Shown: positions 16,646-26,216, counted from the stretch's first letter. The stretch: DNA of 64,000 nt from Aliigemmobacter aestuarii (GCF_004799285.1 NZ_SSND01000005.1:124001-188000), one strand, 5' to 3'. A program made the numbers and translations. Notes: generated by a model from the sequence alone, not told the origin.

Positions 16646-17971
16646 ATGACCACCGTTACCCGCTTCGCCCCCTCGCCCACCGGCTATATCCATGTGGGCA
16701 ACCTGCGCACCGCCTTGATGAACTACCTGATCGCCCGCAAGACGGGCGGCCGGTTCATCCTGCGACTGGACGATACCGATCAGGAACGGTCGAAGCAGGA
16801 ATATGCCGACGGGATCATGCGCGATCTGGAATGGCTGGGTATCCACTGGGACCGCATCGAAAAGCAGTCGCTGCGGCTGGACCGTTATGCCGAGGCCGCC
16901 GATCAGCTGCGCGCCTCGGGCCGGTTCTACGAGGTCTTCGAGACGCCCGTCGAACTGGACCTGAAGCGCAAGAAGCAGCTGAACATGGGCCGCCCCCCGG
17001 TCTATGACCGCGCGGGGCTGAACCTGTCGGATGACGAAAAGGCGAAGCTGCGGGCCGAGGGGCGCGAGGGGTACTGGCGGTTCCTGCTGAACCAGAACCG
17101 GATCGAATGGGCCGACGGCATCCTTGGCCCGATCTCGATCGACGCGGCCTCGGTTTCCGATCCGGTGCTGATCCGGGCGGACGGCCAGGTGCTTTATACC
17201 TTCGCCTCGTCGGTCGATGACATCGACATGGGCGTGACGCATATCGTGCGCGGTGCCGACCATGTGACCAACACCGCGACCCAGATCCAGATCATGGAGG
17301 CGATGGGGGGTACGCCACCGGCCTTCGCCCATCACAGCCTGCTGACCGGCCCGCAGGGCGAGGCGCTGTCGAAACGCCTGGGCACGCTGTCGCTGCGCGA
17401 CCTGCGCGCGCGGGGGGTGGAACCTGCGGCGCTTCTGAGCCTCATGGCGCGGCTTGGATCGTCGAAGCCGGTGGAGCTTATGACCTCGATGGACGAGTTG
17501 GCCGAAGGGTTCGAGCTTTCGTCCTTCGGTGCGGCGCCCACGAAGTTCGATGCCGAAGACCTGTTCCCGCTGACGCGCACCTACGTCGCGGGCCTGCCCT
17601 TCGCGGCGGTTGCCGGGCGCATCGCGGAACTGGGTGTGCCAGAGGGGATGGCCGAAGCCTTCTGGTCGGTCGCACGCGAGAACATCACCGTGCTGGACGA
17701 CCTCGGCCAATGGTGGACGCTTTGCCGGGACGGGGCCGAACCGCTGGTCGCCCCCGAGGACGAGGCTTTCGTGCGCGAGGCGCTGGCCCTGCTGCCCGCC
17801 CGCCCCTGGACGCAGGCGACGTGGGGCGAATGGACCGAGGCGGTGAAGGCCGCCACGGGGCGCAAGGGCAAGGCGCTGTTCATGCCGCTGCGCAAGGCGC
17901 TGACCGGGCGCGAAAAGGGCCCCGAAATGTCCGACCTGATGCCGCTCTTGCAGGCGGTGCGGGGGGTCTGA
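16646..17971 (+). CDS. gltX: Glutamate--tRNA ligase
   Basis: A 441-residue class I aminoacyl-tRNA synthetase that charges tRNA with glutamate. The N-terminal RFAPSPTGYIHVGNLRTAL contains the HIGH-like motif (HVGN) and the KMSKS-like motif appears as LSKR near residue 240. The protein is on the short side for GltX, as in one of the two GltX paralogues often seen in Rhodobacteraceae. The start at 16646 gives the canonical N-terminus with CAGGAG about 10 bases upstream; an in-frame ATG at 16622 would add eight unconserved residues. Confidence 0.95.
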   Translation: MTTVTRFAPSPTGYIHVGNLRTALMNYLIARKTGGRFILRLDDTDQERSKQEYADGIMRDLEWLGIHWDRIEKQSLRLDRYAEAADQLRASGRFYEVFETPVELDLKRKKQLNMGRPPVYDRAGLNLSDDEKAKLRAEGREGYWRFLLNQNRIEWADGILGPISIDAASVSDPVLIRADGQVLYTFASSVDDIDMGVTHIVRGADHVTNTATQIQIMEAMGGTPPAFAHHSLLTGPQGEALSKRLGTLSLRDLRARGVEPAALLSLMARLGSSKPVELMTSMDELAEGFELSSFGAAPTKFDAEDLFPLTRTYVAGLPFAAVAGRIAELGVPEGMAEAFWSVARENITVLDDLGQWWTLCRDGAEPLVAPEDEAFVREALALLPARPWTQATWGEWTEAVKAATGRKGKALFMPLRKALTGREKGPEMSDLMPLLQAVRGV

Positions 17972-17978
17972 AGGAAAA

Positions 17979-18046
17979 GGGGGGCTGTCTGCCCCCCTCT
18001 TTGCTTCGCAAATTCACCCCCCCGAGGATATTTCGGCCAAAGTGAA
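17979..18046 (+). repeat. Dispersed GC-rich hairpin element with GATATTT tail, copy A
   Basis: After the gltX stop come a perfect GGGGGGC/GCCCCCC hairpin (17979-17997), a smaller TTTGC/GCAAA hairpin, and then CCCCCCCGAGGATATTT followed by CCAAAGTGAA (ending 18046). Copies B (24661), C (43349, inverted) and D (60396) share the plan: G/C hairpin, C-run, GG(A)TATTT, and a TGAA end. Here it may also act as the gltX terminator. It directly abuts the ribosome-binding site of the MATE gene. Confidence 0.7.
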
Positions 18047-18058
18047 GGGAAAGCCCCC

Positions 18059-19429
18059 GTGACGCGTCAGGCGAAGTTTCTGGACGGTTCGCTGATGCGG
18101 CATGTCGTCGTGATGTCGCTGACCTCGTCGGTCGGGCTGATGGCGATCTTCATCGTCGACCTGATCAACATCGTCTACATCAGTTGGCTTGGCGATCCCG
18201 AGGCAACGGCGGCGGTGGGCTATGCCGGGGCTGTGCTGTTCTTCACCACGGCCTTTTCGATCGGCGCGTCGATCGCGGTCTCGGCGCTGGTCGCGCGGGC
18301 GCTTGGCGCGCGGGATCCGGACCGCGCCCGCGAGCTTGCGACCAGCGGCATGATCTGGGCGGCGGCCATGGGCACGGCGTTCCTCGCGCTTGTCTGGGCC
18401 TTCACGCCGCAGATCACGGCGCTTCTGGGCGCAACCGGCGGCACGCTGGAAAAGACGGTGCATTTCCTGCGCATCTCGCTTCTGGGGCAGCCGTTCCTCA
18501 TGGCCGGGATCGTCGGCACGGCGATCCTGCGCGCGCATGGCGATGCGCGGCGGTCGATGATGACGACCGTCTGGGGGGCCGTGGTGCTGGCCGCGCTGGA
18601 CCCGGTGCTGATCTTCGGCTTCGGCTGGGGGCTGACGGGGGCGGCCTGGGCCGGGGTGCTGTCGCGGCTGGCGATCCTTCTGGCGGCGATCTGGCCCATC
18701 CTGCGCCATCACGGCGGCTTTGCCCCGGTGCACCGGGCCGGGCTTCTGGGTGATCTGGCCCCGCTTGCCGGGATCGCGGCGCCCGCCATCCTGACCCAGC
18801 TTGCAACGCCGGTGGGCCAGGCCATCGTGACCCGGCTGGTTGCGGGATATGGCGAGGCGGCGGTGGCCGGCATGGCGATCGCGGGCCGCCTGACGCCGGT
18901 CGCCTTCGGCGTCATTTTCGCGTTGTCGGGTGCCCTGGGGCCGATCATCGGGCAGAACTATGGTGCGGGCCGGATGGACCGGGTGCGGCGCGCCTTCATC
19001 GACGGGCTGATTTTCACGGGCGTGGTGATCGTGACGATCTCGGCCCTACTGTTCACTTTCCGGGGGCCGATCGCCGACGTCTTTGCGGCAAGGGGCGTGA
19101 CGCGGGACCTGATCTATCTGTTCTGCGGGCCGCTCAGCCTGCTGTTCCTGTTCAACGGCTGGATCTTCGTTGCGAACGCGGCCTGCAACAACCTGCGCGC
19201 GCCCTTTCTGTCGACCGCCGTGAACTGGGGGCGTCACACGATCGGCACGCTGCCGCCGGCGCTGCTTTTGGCCGAAGGCATGGGGATGGGACCCTTCGGC
19301 GTGTTGATCGGGCAGTCGCTGGGGGGGGTGCTGTTCGGTCTGTTCGCGGTCTGGCTGGCCTTGCGCGTCATCGCCCGTGTCGAGCCGCCGCCAGAAGCGC
19401 ATCCACGCAGCCCGTCTCGAACCGGGTAA
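18059..19429 (+). CDS. MATE family efflux transporter
   Basis: A 456-residue polytopic membrane protein with about twelve transmembrane segments in two related halves, typical of the MATE drug/sodium antiporter family. Family-like features include the FIVDLINIVYISWLGDPEA segment in helix 1-2 and the IIGQNYGAGRMDR motif after helix 7. The start is a GTG at 18059 with GAAGGGA upstream, immediately behind repeat copy A. The 3' end overlaps the convergent gamma-glutamylcyclotransferase-like gene by 62 bases. Substrate unknown. Confidence 0.92.
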   Translation: MTRQAKFLDGSLMRHVVVMSLTSSVGLMAIFIVDLINIVYISWLGDPEATAAVGYAGAVLFFTTAFSIGASIAVSALVARALGARDPDRARELATSGMIWAAAMGTAFLALVWAFTPQITALLGATGGTLEKTVHFLRISLLGQPFLMAGIVGTAILRAHGDARRSMMTTVWGAVVLAALDPVLIFGFGWGLTGAAWAGVLSRLAILLAAIWPILRHHGGFAPVHRAGLLGDLAPLAGIAAPAILTQLATPVGQAIVTRLVAGYGEAAVAGMAIAGRLTPVAFGVIFALSGALGPIIGQNYGAGRMDRVRRAFIDGLIFTGVVIVTISALLFTFRGPIADVFAARGVTRDLIYLFCGPLSLLFLFNGWIFVANAACNNLRAPFLSTAVNWGRHTIGTLPPALLLAEGMGMGPFGVLIGQSLGGVLFGLFAVWLALRVIARVEPPPEAHPRSPSRTG

Positions 19430-19913
19430 GCCGCCGGGCCCGCGGATAAAGCGGCGCGGCGCGGTCATCGAGGATGGGGGCCTCCCAGCCGTCGGTCGTG
19501 GCAAAGAAGCGTTCGGCGCCCGCCTCGCCGTATTCGCCAAGGAAGCCCTGTACCACGGCGTCGAGATAGCTCAGCAGGATCGGATGCGCCGGGGAGGGCG
19601 CCGCCGCCTCGGATCCGGGGACGGCATAGACCTGCGCGGGAAGGGCGGCGTCGCCCGTCCGGGCCGTGACGTGATGGCGGCGGTAGGCGTATTCGCGGGC
19701 GTCGAGCGCGGCCCAGTCGCCGCCGGGCACCTCGGCCACCAGCCCCTCGATCCGGGTGGCAGGGTCAGGCCGCACCGAAAGGAAAGCCAGATCGCGGGCG
19801 GGCGTGTGTACCCAGACCCGGCGCCAGCCCGAAAGCTCGGCAGGGCGCGCGCCGGGATAGGCATGCGTCGCCCGGTTCACCAGAGATCCGTATCCGAAGA
19901 AATGTCCTGCCAT
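19368..19913 (-). CDS. Gamma-glutamylcyclotransferase-like protein
   Basis: A 181-residue protein with the GGCT/AIG2 fold signature FGYGSLVN at the N-terminus and a candidate catalytic glutamate in LDAREYAYRRH. Members of this fold release 5-oxoproline from gamma-glutamyl compounds or act on related amides; the exact substrate varies and is not predictable here. The N-terminal match supports the start at 19913. Its 3' end runs 62 bases into the convergent MATE gene. The glycine riboswitch begins about 80 bases beyond its start on the other strand. Confidence 0.82.
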   Translation of the reverse strand: MAGHFFGYGSLVNRATHAYPGARPAELSGWRRVWVHTPARDLAFLSVRPDPATRIEGLVAEVPGGDWAALDAREYAYRRHHVTARTGDAALPAQVYAVPGSEAAAPSPAHPILLSYLDAVVQGFLGEYGEAGAERFFATTDGWEAPILDDRAAPLYPRARRLTRFETGCVDALLAAARHGR

Positions 19914-19995
19914 GTTTGTCGCTTTCCGTCGGTATGCCGTCGTATCCGATTTCCCTTGCCAGCACCACGGGGGGCGGGCTAAGCAAAGGCATCAG

Positions 19996-20172
19996 GATCG
20001 GGAGAATCCGGCGCAGCCGCAAGGGGGGCCGGTGCCGAAGGAGCAACCGCCCCGGTAAACTCTCAGGCGCAAGGGACCGTCCTGACGAAGAACTCTGGAG
20101 AGAGGCGCCGAGGCGCCCGCCGAAGGGATAACGATCTCAGGCGCCCGTAGGCAGCGGGCAGGGACAGAGGGG
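19996..20172 (+). promoter_or_regulatory. Tandem glycine riboswitch upstream of gcvTHP
   Basis: The 334-base gap between the cyclotransferase gene and gcvT (19914-20247) holds two consecutive glycine aptamers. Aptamer 1 runs about 19996-20090, with CCGAAGGAGCAA and CTCTCAGGCGCAAGGGACCG. Aptamer 2 runs about 20092-20172, with GGAGAGAGGCGCC, CCGAAGGGATAACG and ATCTCAGGCGCC. These are the conserved gcvT-motif cores. Glycine binding normally raises expression of glycine cleavage genes. The following expression platform (20173-20247) contains possible hairpins (for example GGCAGGG with CCCTGTC) but no clear T-tract, so control may be at translation. Confidence 0.93.
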
Positions 20173-20247
20173 GCATCGTGGGGCAGGGGGTTCCCTGTCC
20201 GGGCGGTGCCGGGATGCCTTAGACCGGCGGATGACTGGAGGTGCGGC

Positions 20248-21357
20248 ATGTCCGACCTGAAGACGCTGGTTCTGAATGACCTGCATGTGGGCCTCGCGGG
20301 CAAGATGGTGCCCTTCGCGGGCTGGTCGATGCCCGTGCAATACCCGATGGGGGTGATGAAGGAACATCTTCACACCCGCGCGGCGGCGGGGTTGTTCGAT
20401 GTCAGCCACATGGGGCAGGTGATCCTGCGCCCGAAGGCCGGAATGGCGGCGCTGGTCGCCGGGTTCGAGGCGATGATGCCCGTCGATGTGGCGGGACTTG
20501 CCGAGGGGCGGCAGCGCTATGGGCTGTTCACCAACGACACCGGCGGGATCCTTGACGACCTGATGTTCGCCAACCGGGGCGATCACCTGTTCGTCGTCGT
20601 GAATGCCGCTTGCCGCGAGGCCGACATCGCCCATATGCGCGTCCGTCTGGCCGATGTGGCCGAGGTGGAAGAAATCACCGACCGCGCGCTGCTTGCGCTG
20701 CAGGGGCCACAGGCCGAAACCGCGCTGGCGCGCCTCGTGCCGCAGGTGGCGGCGATGCGCTTCATGGATGTGGGCGTCTTCGGCGATACATGGGTGTCGC
20801 GGTCGGGCTACACGGGCGAGGACGGGTTCGAAATCTCGATCCCTGCCTCCGGGGCCGAGGCTTTTGCCCGCGCCCTTCTGGAGATGACAGAGGTCGCCCC
20901 GATCGGCCTTGGCGCGCGTGACAGCCTGCGGCTGGAGGCCGGGCTTTGCCTTTACGGCCATGACATCGACGAAACCACAAGCCCGGTCGAGGCCGGCCTG
21001 ACCTGGGCAATCCAGAAGGCCCGCCGGGCTGGCGGCGCACGCGAAGGCGGCTTTCCCGGCGCAGACCGCATCCTGCGCGAGCTTGCCGAAGGGCCCGAAC
21101 GCCAGCGCGTGGGCCTGCGCCCCGAAGGCCGGGCCCCGATGCGCGAGGGCACGGAACTCTTCGCCGAAGACGGCACGCCCGTGGGCCGCGTCACCTCGGG
21201 CGGGTTCGGCCCCTCGCAGGAGGCGCCGATCGCGATGGGTTACGTCGCCACGGCCCATGCGGCCATCGGCACGCGGCTTCTGGGTGATGTGCGCGGCAAG
21301 CGCCTTCCCGTGACCGTGGCCGCCATGCCTTTCCACCCCACCACCTACAAACGCTGA
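20248..21357 (+). CDS. gcvT: Glycine cleavage system aminomethyltransferase (T protein)
   Basis: A 369-residue protein that transfers the methylene group of aminomethyl-lipoyl GcvH to tetrahydrofolate, releasing ammonia. The N-terminal NDLHVGLAGKMVPFAGWSMP and the central DSLRLEAGLCLYGHDID segments are characteristic. The start at 20248 (MSDLKT) has a CTGGAGG site about 7 bases upstream and gives the usual family length. First gene of the riboswitch-controlled operon; gcvH follows after 14 bases. Confidence 0.97.
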   Translation: MSDLKTLVLNDLHVGLAGKMVPFAGWSMPVQYPMGVMKEHLHTRAAAGLFDVSHMGQVILRPKAGMAALVAGFEAMMPVDVAGLAEGRQRYGLFTNDTGGILDDLMFANRGDHLFVVVNAACREADIAHMRVRLADVAEVEEITDRALLALQGPQAETALARLVPQVAAMRFMDVGVFGDTWVSRSGYTGEDGFEISIPASGAEAFARALLEMTEVAPIGLGARDSLRLEAGLCLYGHDIDETTSPVEAGLTWAIQKARRAGGAREGGFPGADRILRELAEGPERQRVGLRPEGRAPMREGTELFAEDGTPVGRVTSGGFGPSQEAPIAMGYVATAHAAIGTRLLGDVRGKRLPVTVAAMPFHPTTYKR

Positions 21358-21371
21358 CTGCGAGGATCACC

Positions 21372-21731
21372 ATGAAATTCACCGAGGAACACGAATGGCT
21401 GCGCGTCGAGGGCGATCTGGTCGTCGTCGGCATCACCGAACATGCGGCAACGCAGTTGGGCGATGTGGTGTTCGTTGAACTGCCCGAGACGGAAACCATG
21501 GTCGCCAGGGGGGACGAGGTTTGCGTGATCGAAAGCGTCAAGGCCGCGTCCGACATCCTTGCCCCGGTCGATGGCGAGATCGTCGCGGTCAACGAAAAGC
21601 TGGCCGACAACCCCGGCATGGTCAACGAAGACCCGATGGGGGCTGCCTGGTTCTTCAAGATGAAGCTCGACGATCTCTCGGTCCTCGACGACTTCATGGA
21701 CGAGGACGAATACAACGACCTGATCGGGTAA
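21372..21731 (+). CDS. gcvH: Glycine cleavage system H protein
   Basis: A 119-residue lipoyl carrier protein that shuttles the aminomethyl group between GcvP, GcvT and the dihydrolipoyl dehydrogenase. Lys57 in [10 protein letters not shown] is the lipoylation site. The length is typical. It is the second gene of the operon; an 80-base gap with two hairpins separates it from gcvP. Confidence 0.97.
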   Translation: MKFTEEHEWLRVEGDLVVVGITEHAATQLGDVVFVELPETETMVARGDEVCVIESVKAASDILAPVDGEIVAVNEKLADNPGMVNEDPMGAAWFFKMKLDDLSVLDDFMDEDEYNDLIG

Positions 21732-21735
21732 GGCC

Positions 21736-21785
21736 CGATTTTTCTGCGAAAAATCGAAAGCACCGGGTTTTCGCAGAAAACCCGG
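21736..21785 (+). repeat. Pair of mutually complementary hairpins between gcvH and gcvP
   Basis: Two adjacent perfect stem-loops occupy the gap. The first is CGATTTTT-CTGCG-AAAAATCG (21736-21756). The second is CCGGGTTTT-CGCAG-AAAACCCGG (21763-21785). The loops CTGCG and CGCAG are reverse complements, and the TTTTCTGCGAAAA core of one pairs with the core of the other, so alternative folds or kissing loops are possible. There is no terminal T-run. Possible roles are mRNA processing or stabilisation, or adjusting the gcvH to gcvP ratio. Confidence 0.65.
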
Positions 21786-21811
21786 ATGCGGCGAAACGCA
21801 ATGAGGCTGCC

Positions 21812-24652
21812 ATGACCTTCACGCCCACCGACTACAATCCCTATGATTTTGCCAACCGCCGCCACATCGGCCCCTCGCCCGCCGAGATGGCCGACATGCT
21901 TTCGGCCGTGGGCTGCCAGAGCCTTGACCAGTTGATCGACGAGACGATCCCCGCCTCTATCCGGCAGAAGCGGCCGCTGGCCTGGGCGCCCCTGTCGGAA
22001 CATGACCTGCTGGCCCGGATGCGCGAGGTCGCGGCCAAGAACCGGGTGATGACCAGCCTGATCGGGCAGGGATATTACGGCACGGTGACGCCCCCGGCGA
22101 TCCAGCGCAACATCCTGGAAAACCCCGCGTGGTACACCGCCTACACCCCCTATCAGCCGGAAATCGCGCAAGGCCGGCTTGAGGCGCTGCTCAACTACCA
22201 GACGATGGTGGCGGACCTGACGGGCCTTCCCGTGGCGAATGCGAGCCTTCTGGACGAGGCGACGGCGGCGGCCGAGGCGATGACGATGGCCGAACGGGTG
22301 GCGAAATCGAAGGCGCGGGCCTTCTTCATCGACCGCTTCTGCCATCCGCAGACGATCGAGGTGATCCGCACCCGCGCGCTGCCGCTCGGGATCGAGATCA
22401 TCGAGGACATGGCCGAAAACCTGGACCCGTCGAAGGTCTTCGGCGCGATCTTCCAGTATCCGGGCAGCTATGGCCATGTGCGCGACCTGACCGACGAGAT
22501 CGCGGCGCTGCACAAGGCGGGGGCGGTTGCGGTTGTGGCCACGGACCTGCTGGCGCTCTGCCTTCTGAAGGAACCGGGCGCGATGGGCGCCGACATCGCC
22601 GTGGGATCGGCGCAACGGTTCGGGGTGCCGATGGGCTATGGCGGCCCGCATGCCGCCTTCATGTCCTGCCGGGACGATTTCAAGCGGTCGATGCCGGGGC
22701 GGATCGTTGGCGTGTCGATCGACGCGCGCGGGAACCGCGCCTATCGGCTTTCGCTTCAGACCCGCGAACAGCACATCCGGCGCGAGAAGGCCACGTCGAA
22801 CGTCTGCACGGCGCAGGCGCTGCTGGCGGTCATGGCCTCGATGTATGCCGTCTTCCACGGCCCCGCCGGTCTGCGCGCCATCGCGGAGCGGGTGCATTTC
22901 ATGACCAACCGTCTTGCCCGTGCGCTGAAGGCGGCGGGGGCGAAGGTTGCACCCAAGGCCTTCTTCGACACGATCACCGTGGAAGTGGGCGTGGGGCAGG
23001 CGGGCATTCTGGCGGCTGCCCGTCAGGAGGGGCTCAACTTTCGCAAGATCGGGTCGAACCGCGTGGGCATCAGCCTGGACGAAACGACCGACGAACGGGT
23101 GCTGGTGCGCATCCTGCGCGCCTTCGGGATCGAGGCGGCGCCGCCCCATCGTGCGACTCTGGGCTTCCCCGAGGACATGCTGCGCCGATCGGATTACCTG
23201 ACCCATCCGGTCTTTCACATGAACCGCGCGGAATCCGAGATGATGCGCTACATGCGCCGCCTGTCGGACCGCGACCTGGCGCTGGACCGGGCGATGATCC
23301 CGCTTGGGTCCTGCACGATGAAGCTGAACGCCGCGGCCGAGATGATGCCGATCACCTGGCCCGAATTCGGCAGCCTGCATCCGTTCGCGCCCGCAGACCA
23401 GGCGCAGGGCTATGCCGAGGCGATTGCCGACCTGTCGGAGAAGCTGTGCGAGATCACCGGCTATGACGCCTTCTCGATGCAGCCGAATTCCGGCGCGCAG
23501 GGGGAATATGCGGGGCTTCTGACGATCCAGGCCTATCACCGGGCGCGCGGCGAGGGGCATCGCAACATCTGCCTGATCCCGATGTCGGCGCATGGCACCA
23601 ACCCGGCCAGCGCGCAGATGGCGGGGATGAAGGTCGTCGTCGTGAAATCCTCGGCCAATGGCGATGTGGATGTCGAGGATTTCCGCGCCAGGGCCGCCGA
23701 GGCCGGGGGCAATCTGGCCGCCTGCATGATCACCTACCCCTCGACGCATGGCGTGTTCGAGGAAACCGTGCGCGAAATCTGCCAGATCACCCATGACCAT
23801 GGCGGCCAGGTCTATATCGACGGGGCCAACATGAACGCGATGGTGGGCCTCGTGAAACCGGGCGAGATCGGTGGCGACGTCAGCCACCTGAACCTGCACA
23901 AGACCTTTGCCATCCCGCATGGCGGCGGTGGCCCCGGCATGGGGCCGATCGGCGTGCGCGCCCATCTGGCGCCCTATCTGCCGGGTCATCCCGAAACCGG
24001 CGGCAGCGAAGGCCCGGTTTCCGCCGCGCCCTACGGCAGTGCGTCGATCCTGCTGATTTCCTGGGCCTATTGCCTGATGATGGGCGGGCCGGGGCTGACG
24101 CAGGCGACACGGGTCGCGATCCTGAACGCCAATTACATCGCGGCGCGGCTGCGCGGGTCCTATGAGGTGCTGTTCATGGGCAACCGGGGCCGGGTGGCGC
24201 ATGAGTGCATCCTGGACACGCGCCCCTTCGCCGAGGCCGGTGTGACCGTGGACGACATCGCCAAGCGCCTGATCGACAACGGGTTCCATGCGCCCACGAT
24301 GAGCTGGCCGGTCGCGGGCACGCTGATGGTGGAGCCCACGGAAAGCGAGACCAAGGCCGAAATCGACCGGTTCATCGCGGCCCTTCAGGCGATCCGGGAC
24401 GAGATCAAGGCGGTGGAAGCGGGCGAGATCGCGGCCGAGGACAGCCCGCTGCGTCACGCCCCGCACACGGTCGAGGATCTGGTCGCGGACTGGACGCGCA
24501 AGTATCCACGCGAACAGGGCTGCTTCCCGCCGGGGTCGTTCCGGGTGGACAAGTACTGGCCTCCGGTGGGACGGGTCGACAACGTCTGGGGCGACCGGAA
24601 CCTCGTCTGCATCTGCCCGCCGGTGGAAAGCTATGCCGAGGCCGCGGAATGA
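21812..24652 (+). CDS. gcvP: Glycine dehydrogenase (decarboxylating), P protein
   Basis: A 946-residue PLP enzyme that decarboxylates glycine and loads the aminomethyl group on lipoyl-GcvH. It is the single-chain form, with N-terminal (about 1-440) and C-terminal (about 460-946) halves corresponding to the split GcvPA/GcvPB. Lys697 in [17 protein letters not shown] is the PLP lysine, and the glycine-rich loop after it is intact. The start at 21812 gives [21 protein letters not shown], the expected N-terminus. Third gene of the operon; repeat copy B follows directly. Confidence 0.97.
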   Translation: MTFTPTDYNPYDFANRRHIGPSPAEMADMLSAVGCQSLDQLIDETIPASIRQKRPLAWAPLSEHDLLARMREVAAKNRVMTSLIGQGYYGTVTPPAIQRNILENPAWYTAYTPYQPEIAQGRLEALLNYQTMVADLTGLPVANASLLDEATAAAEAMTMAERVAKSKARAFFIDRFCHPQTIEVIRTRALPLGIEIIEDMAENLDPSKVFGAIFQYPGSYGHVRDLTDEIAALHKAGAVAVVATDLLALCLLKEPGAMGADIAVGSAQRFGVPMGYGGPHAAFMSCRDDFKRSMPGRIVGVSIDARGNRAYRLSLQTREQHIRREKATSNVCTAQALLAVMASMYAVFHGPAGLRAIAERVHFMTNRLARALKAAGAKVAPKAFFDTITVEVGVGQAGILAAARQEGLNFRKIGSNRVGISLDETTDERVLVRILRAFGIEAAPPHRATLGFPEDMLRRSDYLTHPVFHMNRAESEMMRYMRRLSDRDLALDRAMIPLGSCTMKLNAAAEMMPITWPEFGSLHPFAPADQAQGYAEAIADLSEKLCEITGYDAFSMQPNSGAQGEYAGLLTIQAYHRARGEGHRNICLIPMSAHGTNPASAQMAGMKVVVVKSSANGDVDVEDFRARAAEAGGNLAACMITYPSTHGVFEETVREICQITHDHGGQVYIDGANMNAMVGLVKPGEIGGDVSHLNLHKTFAIPHGGGGPGMGPIGVRAHLAPYLPGHPETGGSEGPVSAAPYGSASILLISWAYCLMMGGPGLTQATRVAILNANYIAARLRGSYEVLFMGNRGRVAHECILDTRPFAEAGVTVDDIAKRLIDNGFHAPTMSWPVAGTLMVEPTESETKAEIDRFIAALQAIRDEIKAVEAGEIAAEDSPLRHAPHTVEDLVADWTRKYPREQGCFPPGSFRVDKYWPPVGRVDNVWGDRNLVCICPPVESYAEAAE

Positions 24653-24660
24653 TCGACAGG

Positions 24661-24711
24661 CCGGGGGGCCTTGCCCCCCGGACCCCCCAGGATATTTCCG
24701 CCAGGGTGAAA
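24661..24711 (+). repeat. Dispersed GC-rich hairpin element with GATATTT tail, copy B
   Basis: Starting 9 bases after the gcvP stop, a hairpin CCGGGGGGC-CTT-GCCCCCCGG (24661-24681, with a small mismatch tolerance at the loop) is followed by ACCCCCCAGGATATTT and then GCCAGGGTGAA, ending near 24711. It has the same design as copies A, C and D. It probably ends the gcv transcript and lies 32 bases ahead of azlC. Confidence 0.7.
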
Positions 24712-24742
24712 TGACAGGCGGAACCAACCGGCAAGGTGGATC

Positions 24743-25429
24743 ATGACCACGTCGCGCCCCGCTTTCCGGGCGGGGCTTTTCGCTGCCCTGCCGATCGTCC
24801 TGGGCTATGCCCCGATCGCCTTTTCCTTCGGTGTGGCCGCCACCCGCGCCGGTCTGACCGGGGCCGAGGCGGTCATGCTTTCGGTCGTGATCTATGCCGG
24901 GGCATCGCAGTTCCTGGCGCTGGCGCTTGTCACGTCAGGCGCGCCTGCGCTGGTCGCGGCCTTTACCCTGATCGCGATGAACGTCCGGCATGTGCTTTAC
25001 GGCCCCGCCCTGATGCGGCAGGCCGGTTCCGGGGCCAGCCGGCGCCATGCATGGGCCTGGGCCTGGGGCCTGACCGACGAGGTCTTTGGCCAGGCACTGG
25101 GGGCGCTGGCGCGGGGGCAGCGGTTTTCCGAAAGCTACATGTTCGGCCTCGGACTGGCCGCATACATGGCCTGGATCGGCGGGACGGCCGCCGGGGCCTG
25201 GGCCGGGGGTGGAGCGCTGGACCGCTGGCCCGCGGTCAGCGCGGGGCTTGGCTTCATGCTGACGGCGCTGTTCCTGGCCTTGCTGCTGTCGGTCCTGTCG
25301 CGTGCCACGCTGCGTCCGGTGGCTGTCGCGGCGCTGGCCTGCACGGCGGGGAGCCTTGCGCTGTCGCCCGCCTGGGGGATCCTGGCCGGGATGCTGGGCG
25401 GGGCGCTTGCGGGGCTGCTGCGGCGATGA
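24743..25429 (+). CDS. AzlC family branched-chain amino acid exporter, large subunit
   Basis: A 228-residue membrane protein with about seven or eight hydrophobic segments. The N-terminal LPIVLGYAPIAFSFGVAATRAG and the VIYAGASQFLALAL and NVRHVLYG motifs are AzlC (BrnF-like) hallmarks. With AzlD it exports branched-chain or related amino acids from the cytoplasm. It overlaps the AzlD gene by ATGA (25426-25429), indicating translational coupling. Confidence 0.92.
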   Translation: MTTSRPAFRAGLFAALPIVLGYAPIAFSFGVAATRAGLTGAEAVMLSVVIYAGASQFLALALVTSGAPALVAAFTLIAMNVRHVLYGPALMRQAGSGASRRHAWAWAWGLTDEVFGQALGALARGQRFSESYMFGLGLAAYMAWIGGTAAGAWAGGGALDRWPAVSAGLGFMLTALFLALLLSVLSRATLRPVAVAALACTAGSLALSPAWGILAGMLGGALAGLLRR

Positions 25430-25755
25430 GCGGCGGACTGATCCTGATGGCGGTGCTGGCCGGGGCGGCCAACTGGGCCTTCCGCGCATTGCCGACGATC
25501 CTGATGCGGCGCGAGGCGCGGCCCGGCGGCCTTGCCGCGCGCTTCCTTGCTGCGACCGGGCCTGCCGCAATGGCGACGCTTTTCGTCGCAGCCCTCTTGC
25601 CGGAACTGGCCCCCGCGCCGAAGGCCCCCGTTCCGCTTCTGGCCGGGCTTGCCGCCACGGTCCTCGCCTTTCTGCCGCGCCGGTCGGTGGTGGCGGCGAC
25701 GCTTTCCGGGGCGCTGGCCTATGGGCTTGCCTTCGCGGTGATGTCGGCGGGCTGA
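25426..25755 (+). CDS. AzlD family protein, small exporter subunit
   Basis: A 109-residue protein with about four transmembrane segments, starting within the last codons of the AzlC gene. The RALPTILMRR segment after the first helix is typical of AzlD (BrnE-like) proteins, which form a two-component exporter with AzlC. The start at 25426 is set by the ATGA overlap. Confidence 0.9.
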   Translation: MSGGLILMAVLAGAANWAFRALPTILMRREARPGGLAARFLAATGPAAMATLFVAALLPELAPAPKAPVPLLAGLAATVLAFLPRRSVVAATLSGALAYGLAFAVMSAG

Positions 25756-25840
25756 GCCGGTGTGGCCTTCTGACTGCGCAGGGCGCTTGCATGATCGCCC
25801 GTTCCGGCGCAACCATGACACAGGACGAGGAGAAGCGACC

Positions 25841-26158
25841 ATGCTGGAAATCAACCCGCAGAAGGTGGTGCACATCATCTTTCAATCCCGCGAAGGCCCG
25901 ATGGCCACGGCGGAACTGCATGAATTCATCGCCGGGTTGAACGATGACGAGAAGGCCCATCTGACAGCGCTGGCCTGGGTCGGCCGGGGGGCCTTTGAGG
26001 CCGAGGATTTCGGCGAGGCCGTCGCCACCGCCTTTGCCGAGGCCTCGACCCCGACCGAAGATTACCTGATGGGGATGCCGCATCTGGCCGAGAATCTGGA
26101 AGCCGGGCTCGAGGCGATGGGTGTCGACGTTTCGGGCGAGGAAGAGGATTTCCTCTGA
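25841..26158 (+). CDS. DUF3775 domain-containing protein
   Basis: A 105-residue acidic cytoplasmic protein beginning [13 protein letters not shown]. The whole length fits the DUF3775 family, small proteins common in Rhodobacteraceae and other Alphaproteobacteria with no assigned function. The start at 25841 follows GAGGAG by about 8 bases; the frame is open upstream to 25760 but that part is unconserved. The C-terminus is strongly acidic (GEEEDF). It lies between azlD and the thioredoxin gene. Confidence 0.78.
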   Translation: MLEINPQKVVHIIFQSREGPMATAELHEFIAGLNDDEKAHLTALAWVGRGAFEAEDFGEAVATAFAEASTPTEDYLMGMPHLAENLEAGLEAMGVDVSGEEEDFL

Positions 26159-26216
26159 CCCTTGCGGGGCGGCAGGGCGATGCACATATGCGGGAAAATG
26201 CATGTGAGGTGCGCAG

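Noticed and set aside
18059-24652. A genomic island around the riboswitch region
   Set aside because: Base composition and gene content are those of the core genome; there is no integrase, direct attachment repeat or mobile gene.
21191-24727. A 1178-codon open frame on the - strand opposite gcvP
   Set aside because: Shadow of gcvP in GC-rich sequence; it has no family motifs and no ribosome-binding site, and gcvP on the + strand is unmistakable.
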